From Ruminococcaceae bacterium UBA6392 (GTDB taxonomy: Bacteria; Bacillota; Clostridia; Oscillospirales; Acutalibacteraceae), in the NCBI GenBank assembly GCA_002438685.1, contig DJQG01000036.1:1-9379 (forward strand): a DNA stretch of 9,379 bases. Direction: 5' to 3'. The position numbers were made by a program, and so were the translations under genes. Of this stretch, positions 6,360 through 9,379 are shown piece after piece. The first letter of the stretch is position 1, and the number at the start of each line of letters is the position of its first letter. The notes below the pieces were generated by a model that did no database searches, was not told where the DNA came from, and saw nothing but the letters and a program-made list of their open reading frames with translations.

Positions 6360-6405
6360 GAGCCGGGTCTGCGAGCTGTCAACCACACCCGCAGAGCTCC
6401 GGCTC
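6360..6405. repeat. Imperfect long hairpin between convergent genes
   Basis: GAGCCGG (6360-6366) pairs with CCGGCTC (6399-6405), and TCTGCG (6368-6373) with CGCAGA (6390-6395). The two stems are separated by a 1/3-nt internal loop and closed by a 16-nt loop. Neither side has a convincing T-tract. It could be a pause or processing structure at the pmbA 3' end, or a dispersed palindromic element. The rest of 6406-6561 shows only a weak CCTGCG/CGCAGG hairpin near 6514-6551 and no gene. Confidence 0.4.
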
Positions 6406-6561
6406 CGTCAAAGGCAGCAAATGCTGAAATGCGCTGTTGAAAAGACAATGAACAATAGCTTCTTCACTTAAAAGCGCCCGAAATAATATCAGCTCCGGCT
6501 GCCAGTATCATTATGTGTATCCTGCGGCTTAAAATACATAAAAGTCGCAGGAAATTTTTTC

Positions 6562-7860
6562 TTATTTACCCGATACCGTGACTCCGTCGAATTCAGCCCA
6601 CGGCATGAATGAAAGTCCGTCCGTGGTCTGCTCTTTGGATATCGCGACGATGTTGTTGAGCATGGCGATAATGTTGCCGCTTATCATAGTTTCGCTGACT
6701 GCAGAGCTGACTTTTCCGTTTTTGATAAGAAAGCTGTTCTTCGCGACGCCGGAAAAATCTCCGTTTGACGACGGCTGACCGCCCGAGAAACGGTTGACTA
6801 TCAGACCTCTGTCTATCCCGGATATCATCTCTTCGAGCGCCTTGTCGCCGGGGAGAACTTCAAGGTTATTGCCGCCGTTGAGTGCGCGCGGGAAGCCCGT
6901 CTTGTTCGCTCCGTACTGCGAGAGAATGAAAGTCTTGAGAACGCCGTCAACAATGATGTCCATGTTCTCGGCTGGGTAGCCGTCGGAGGTAAAACGCTGA
7001 CCGACCACAGTTCTGCCGTCGAGCGGAACGCTCCGGAGATTCAGCTTTTCGCTTGCGACTTTTGTGTTCAGCGCGTCTTTCCATGGCGATGTACCGTCAA
7101 TAAGCACGCCGGACGATGCAAAATTTTCGAGCGCCGTCTGCAAAAGCTCGTTGAAGCAGTCGGGAGAATAAATTACTTTGCCGACAAATTTCTCGCTCGG
7201 CGAGACTGTATCAAGCTGCTTTTCGCTCTCTTCGAGAAGCTGTCTCTGCATACCCGCATCCATAAACGGCTTGTCGAGATTGTCGAGCGCGCAGAAATAT
7301 CCGTTGAACGACGAAGCTTTTTCGCCCTCGTGCGCGGAGAACATCGTGTTGAACGAGTATTCGCCGTGCTCATATCTGAGACTTGTTCCGTTTGTGTTCA
7401 TATAGAGCTTTTCGCTGTGCTCATAATCGGAGATAAGCTGCTCAAGAATGATTTTCGGATATTCTTTTTTAGTCTGGCTCATGAATTCTTCTATCCTGTC
7501 AAACAGCTTGTCAAGATCCGGCTCGAAAACTCCGGTTTTGTATTCGGCTTTTGCAGTGAAAGGCGCTATCTGCTCGGCTTCATCGGGAACGGAAGATTCC
7601 GCCGCTGCGATGCACTGAGCCGCAGCTTCATCAATCGCTTCTTTTGTCGCCTGATTTATGCTTGTGACGCCTTTTTTGCCGTCTTTTATTGCTTTCATCG
7701 AGATGCTTGTGTTGAATGTGGAGCGCATCAGGCTGAACTTTCCGCCGTCAACATTCAGCTCGTCCTTTTTGCTTCTGCCGACGATGCACTGAGCCGCATC
7801 CGCGCCGCAGTCTTTGAGTGCCTTGAGTGTGTATTCCGCTATCTCATATATATCAGTCAT
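6562..7860 (-). CDS. pmbA: TldE/PmbA, non-metal partner subunit of the TldD/TldE protease
   Basis: 432 residues, slightly shorter than E. coli PmbA (about 450). The N-terminal half is a TldD/PmbA N domain (about 15-220). The C-terminal half shows family features: DGTSPWKDALN at 255-265, the GQRFTSDGYPAENM stretch at 287-300, VDGVLKTFILSQYGANKTG around 304-322, and a C-terminal ending SETMISGN...DGVTVSGK. Where TldD has HExxxH, this protein has SPDCFNELLQTALENF, so it carries no zinc motif, as expected for TldE. In the family it forms a heterodimer with TldD that degrades or matures unfolded peptides, for example microcin B17 leader cleavage and CcdA turnover in E. coli. The start is preceded by AAAGGAG at 8 nt, and the gene lies 16 nt after tldD, clearly in one operon. 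Confidence 0.93.
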   Translation of the reverse strand: MTDIYEIAEYTLKALKDCGADAAQCIVGRSKKDELNVDGGKFSLMRSTFNTSISMKAIKDGKKGVTSINQATKEAIDEAAAQCIAAAESSVPDEAEQIAPFTAKAEYKTGVFEPDLDKLFDRIEEFMSQTKKEYPKIILEQLISDYEHSEKLYMNTNGTSLRYEHGEYSFNTMFSAHEGEKASSFNGYFCALDNLDKPFMDAGMQRQLLEESEKQLDTVSPSEKFVGKVIYSPDCFNELLQTALENFASSGVLIDGTSPWKDALNTKVASEKLNLRSVPLDGRTVVGQRFTSDGYPAENMDIIVDGVLKTFILSQYGANKTGFPRALNGGNNLEVLPGDKALEEMISGIDRGLIVNRFSGGQPSSNGDFSGVAKNSFLIKNGKVSSAVSETMISGNIIAMLNNIVAISKEQTTDGLSFMPWAEFDGVTVSGK

Positions 7861-7876
7861 TTTTATCGCTCCTTTC

Positions 7877-9259
7877 TCAGCGTCCGCCGATATTCACTTT
7901 GCATTTGACGGCGGGACCGCCCATTCCGACTGGCATCGGCTGTTTCTTGCCGCACATGCCAGAGCAGGTCCACACCATGTCGTCGGAGAGCATATCGACA
8001 GTCTTGAGCATGTCAAACGCTATGCCCGATATCGTCGTGTCTCTTATCGCTCTGCCGAGCTTTCCGTGCTTTATCTCGTATCCCATGCAGACGCCGAACA
8101 TGAACTCTCCGGTCGTGTCCGCCTGACCGTTGTTTGTTTCCGTGAGAAAATATCCGTCGTCTATCGAAGCTATCATATCTTCGAGCTTGTCCTTGCCGGG
8201 GAGAATTGCGGTGTTTCTCATTCTTATAAGCGGCTCGTCCGAGAATGCGTAAGCCCTCGCGTTGCCCTGCGGCTTGACCCCGAAATGCTCCGCGCTCTCG
8301 CGGCTGTTCATGTATCCTCTGAGAATGCCGTCTTTTATGAGAATTGCGTCTTCTGCGGGTGTGCCCTCGTCGTCAACGAGAACCGGCAGGGGAGCCGATG
8401 AGCCGTCCGGCAGGGTGTGAGCGAAGTCAACCATGGTTATAAGCTCGCTTGCGACCTGCTTGTTCATGCAGTGCGCCGCAACCGAACCGCCGAGCACCAG
8501 ATCGGCTTCAACCGTGTGACCGACCGCCTCGTGCGCGAGTATGCCCGCGAGGTTAGGATGCATCACAACATCTCTGTATCCTGCGTCAGCATATACGCCC
8601 TCAGCCTTTTTCATAAGATTTTCATAAAGCATATCTATGCCGCCGAAAAGCTCGTCGGGAGAGGAAAATACTTCGGTAAAGAATCCGCGCCCGCCGAATA
8701 CTTTATAAAGCTCAACATTCGTGCCGTCCTTGGCCTCGGCGGTCAGAAAAACGTAGACAAAGCTTCTCGGTACTAGCGAATATGAATCGAAGCCGTCGTT
8801 TACGCAGAGCCTTTTCTCCATCGAATCCGCCCTGATGCTTATCGAGCGGCTGACGAGACCTGGATATTTCTTCGCGATATATTCGTCGATCTCTTTTGCA
8901 AATTCAATATATACTTTCTGCTCGCAGTCGTTTATGTCGCCGTTCATCGTCTTTATCCCGGCGGGAATCGGTCTTATTATCTTCGCCTCATGGCTGACTC
9001 TCGAGCTCAGAAACGCGGCGTTGTCGCTCGCGGCCTTGAGCACGCTTTTTATGCTCTCTTCCGAGTATTCCGCGCTTGAAGCAAAGCCGTAAACTCCGTT
9101 TTTATATACTCTGGCATTGATGCCGCTTTTCTCTGTGCGTGCGTTGCCGACGAGATTTCCGCCGAGCATAGACACTCCGCGCGAGGTGTTTTTCTGCGCA
9201 CGCAATTCGGTGTGGTCGCTGAGCAGCGCCTTGTGCGGCGAAAGAATATCCTTTATCAT
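7877..9259 (-). CDS. tldD: TldD, zinc metalloprotease subunit of TldD/TldE
   Basis: 460 residues, close to the usual family length. The zinc motif HEAVGH is at 243-248, in AGILAHEAVGHTVEAD. The C-terminal CSGMCGKKQPMPVGMGGPA region (432-450) supplies the conserved Cys ligand, most likely C436 in the GMCGK context. The N-terminal domain (about 1-215) is the TldD/PmbA cage-forming part. Also conserved are VDDEGTPAEDAILIKDG at 295-311 and RMRNTAILPG at 346-355. In the family, TldD with TldE forms a cytosolic heterodimer that threads unfolded peptide to the zinc site. It is translated from ATG 9259 with GGAG 7 nt upstream and is followed 16 nt later by pmbA. No substrate peptide gene is seen in the window, so the local target is unknown. 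All motifs are intact and no frameshift was found. Confidence 0.96.
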   Translation of the reverse strand: MIKDILSPHKALLSDHTELRAQKNTSRGVSMLGGNLVGNARTEKSGINARVYKNGVYGFASSAEYSEESIKSVLKAASDNAAFLSSRVSHEAKIIRPIPAGIKTMNGDINDCEQKVYIEFAKEIDEYIAKKYPGLVSRSISIRADSMEKRLCVNDGFDSYSLVPRSFVYVFLTAEAKDGTNVELYKVFGGRGFFTEVFSSPDELFGGIDMLYENLMKKAEGVYADAGYRDVVMHPNLAGILAHEAVGHTVEADLVLGGSVAAHCMNKQVASELITMVDFAHTLPDGSSAPLPVLVDDEGTPAEDAILIKDGILRGYMNSRESAEHFGVKPQGNARAYAFSDEPLIRMRNTAILPGKDKLEDMIASIDDGYFLTETNNGQADTTGEFMFGVCMGYEIKHGKLGRAIRDTTISGIAFDMLKTVDMLSDDMVWTCSGMCGKKQPMPVGMGGPAVKCKVNIGGR

Positions 9260-9291
9260 ATGACTTCTCCTATTACAATAAATTTGGACAG

Positions 9292-9318
9292 GAAAGCCGG
9301 GCAGCCAGTCCGGCTTTC
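9292..9318. terminator. Terminator-like 9-bp hairpin upstream of tldD
   Basis: GAAAGCCGG (9292-9300) pairs perfectly with CCGGCTTTC (9310-9318) across a 9-nt loop, GCAGCCAGT on the plus strand. The plus-strand 3' side runs on as TTTCC and the minus side as CTGTCCAAATTT, so neither T-tract is strong. It begins 14 nt after a TAG on the minus strand (9333-9335), which fits the end of an upstream leftward gene. The loop is complementary to 9355-9362. Confidence 0.5.
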
Positions 9319-9332
9319 TTTCCGTCTCATGC

Positions 9333-9379
9333 CTAAGCTACAATAAGGGGAGCAACTGGCTGACCAACACCTCCTTGGG
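9333..9379 (-). CDS. Possible C-terminal end of an upstream leftward gene (very short fragment)
   Basis: One minus-strand frame reads QGGVGQPVAPLIVA and then TAG (9335-9333), 14 nt before the terminator-like hairpin. A second frame reads PKEVLVSQLLPLL and then TAG (9340-9338). Either could be the tail of a gene lying to the right. The stretch also contains AAGGAGGTG, which resembles a ribosome site, so it may equally be untranslated leader. No protein family can be assigned from 14 residues. Confidence 0.2.
   Translation of the reverse strand, partial: QGGVGQPVAPLIVA

Noticed and set aside
7330..8401. Plus-strand open frames of about 190 codons over pmbA and tldD
   Set aside because: They are shadows of the protease genes; no good ribosome site or recognisable motif was seen.

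Overview
The window looks like a piece of chromosome from an anaerobic Firmicute of the class Clostridia. The reasons are strong AGGAGG-type ribosome sites, sigma-A-like promoters, and a soluble NuoE/NuoF-type flavin and iron-sulfur system whose third subunit carries a glutamate-synthase (GltD/NfnB)-like module. No rRNA, tRNA, CRISPR array or intact mobile element was seen. All statements come from reading the sequence by eye; no database search was possible.

Positions 1 to about 4885 hold a leftward redox operon: nuoE-like (4329-4823), nuoF-like (2588-4336) and a large chimeric flavoprotein that starts at 2575 and runs off the left edge. It has a near-consensus promoter (TTGAAA, 17 bp, TATAAT) just upstream, an 8-bp gene overlap, and a stop codon embedded in the next Shine-Dalgarno, so the three products are probably made in step. 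The layout NuoE + NuoF + (2Fe-2S / NfnB-like) matches what I recall of the Stn family of electron-bifurcating, ferredoxin-dependent transhydrogenases (StnABC of Sporomusa). Here the third subunit continues into two 4Fe-4S clusters and a NuoG/formate-dehydrogenase-like Mo-bis-MGD-type Fe-S domain, which makes it the most interesting object in the window.

Positions 4824-5135 are a divergent intergenic region with opposing promoters, repeated TGTGA/ATGT words and two leader hairpins. Positions 5136-6311 (+) hold a family-2 glycosyltransferase that reads without a stop into a very acidic, unrecognised 119-residue C-terminal segment. That segment has its own ribosome site and ATG in the same frame, and either single-base indel in a six-T run near the normal end of such enzymes would end the glycosyltransferase at once. 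The locus is therefore a natural fusion, two overlapping in-frame genes, or an indel. A strong hairpin terminator follows at 6316-6346.

Positions 6562-9259 (-) hold tldD and pmbA (tldE), the two subunits of the TldD/TldE metalloprotease. TldD keeps the HExxxH motif and a C-terminal Cys ligand; PmbA lacks the motif, as expected. Upstream of tldD, at the right edge, lie a 9-bp hairpin whose loop is complementary to a segment further upstream, and possibly the last codons of another leftward gene.
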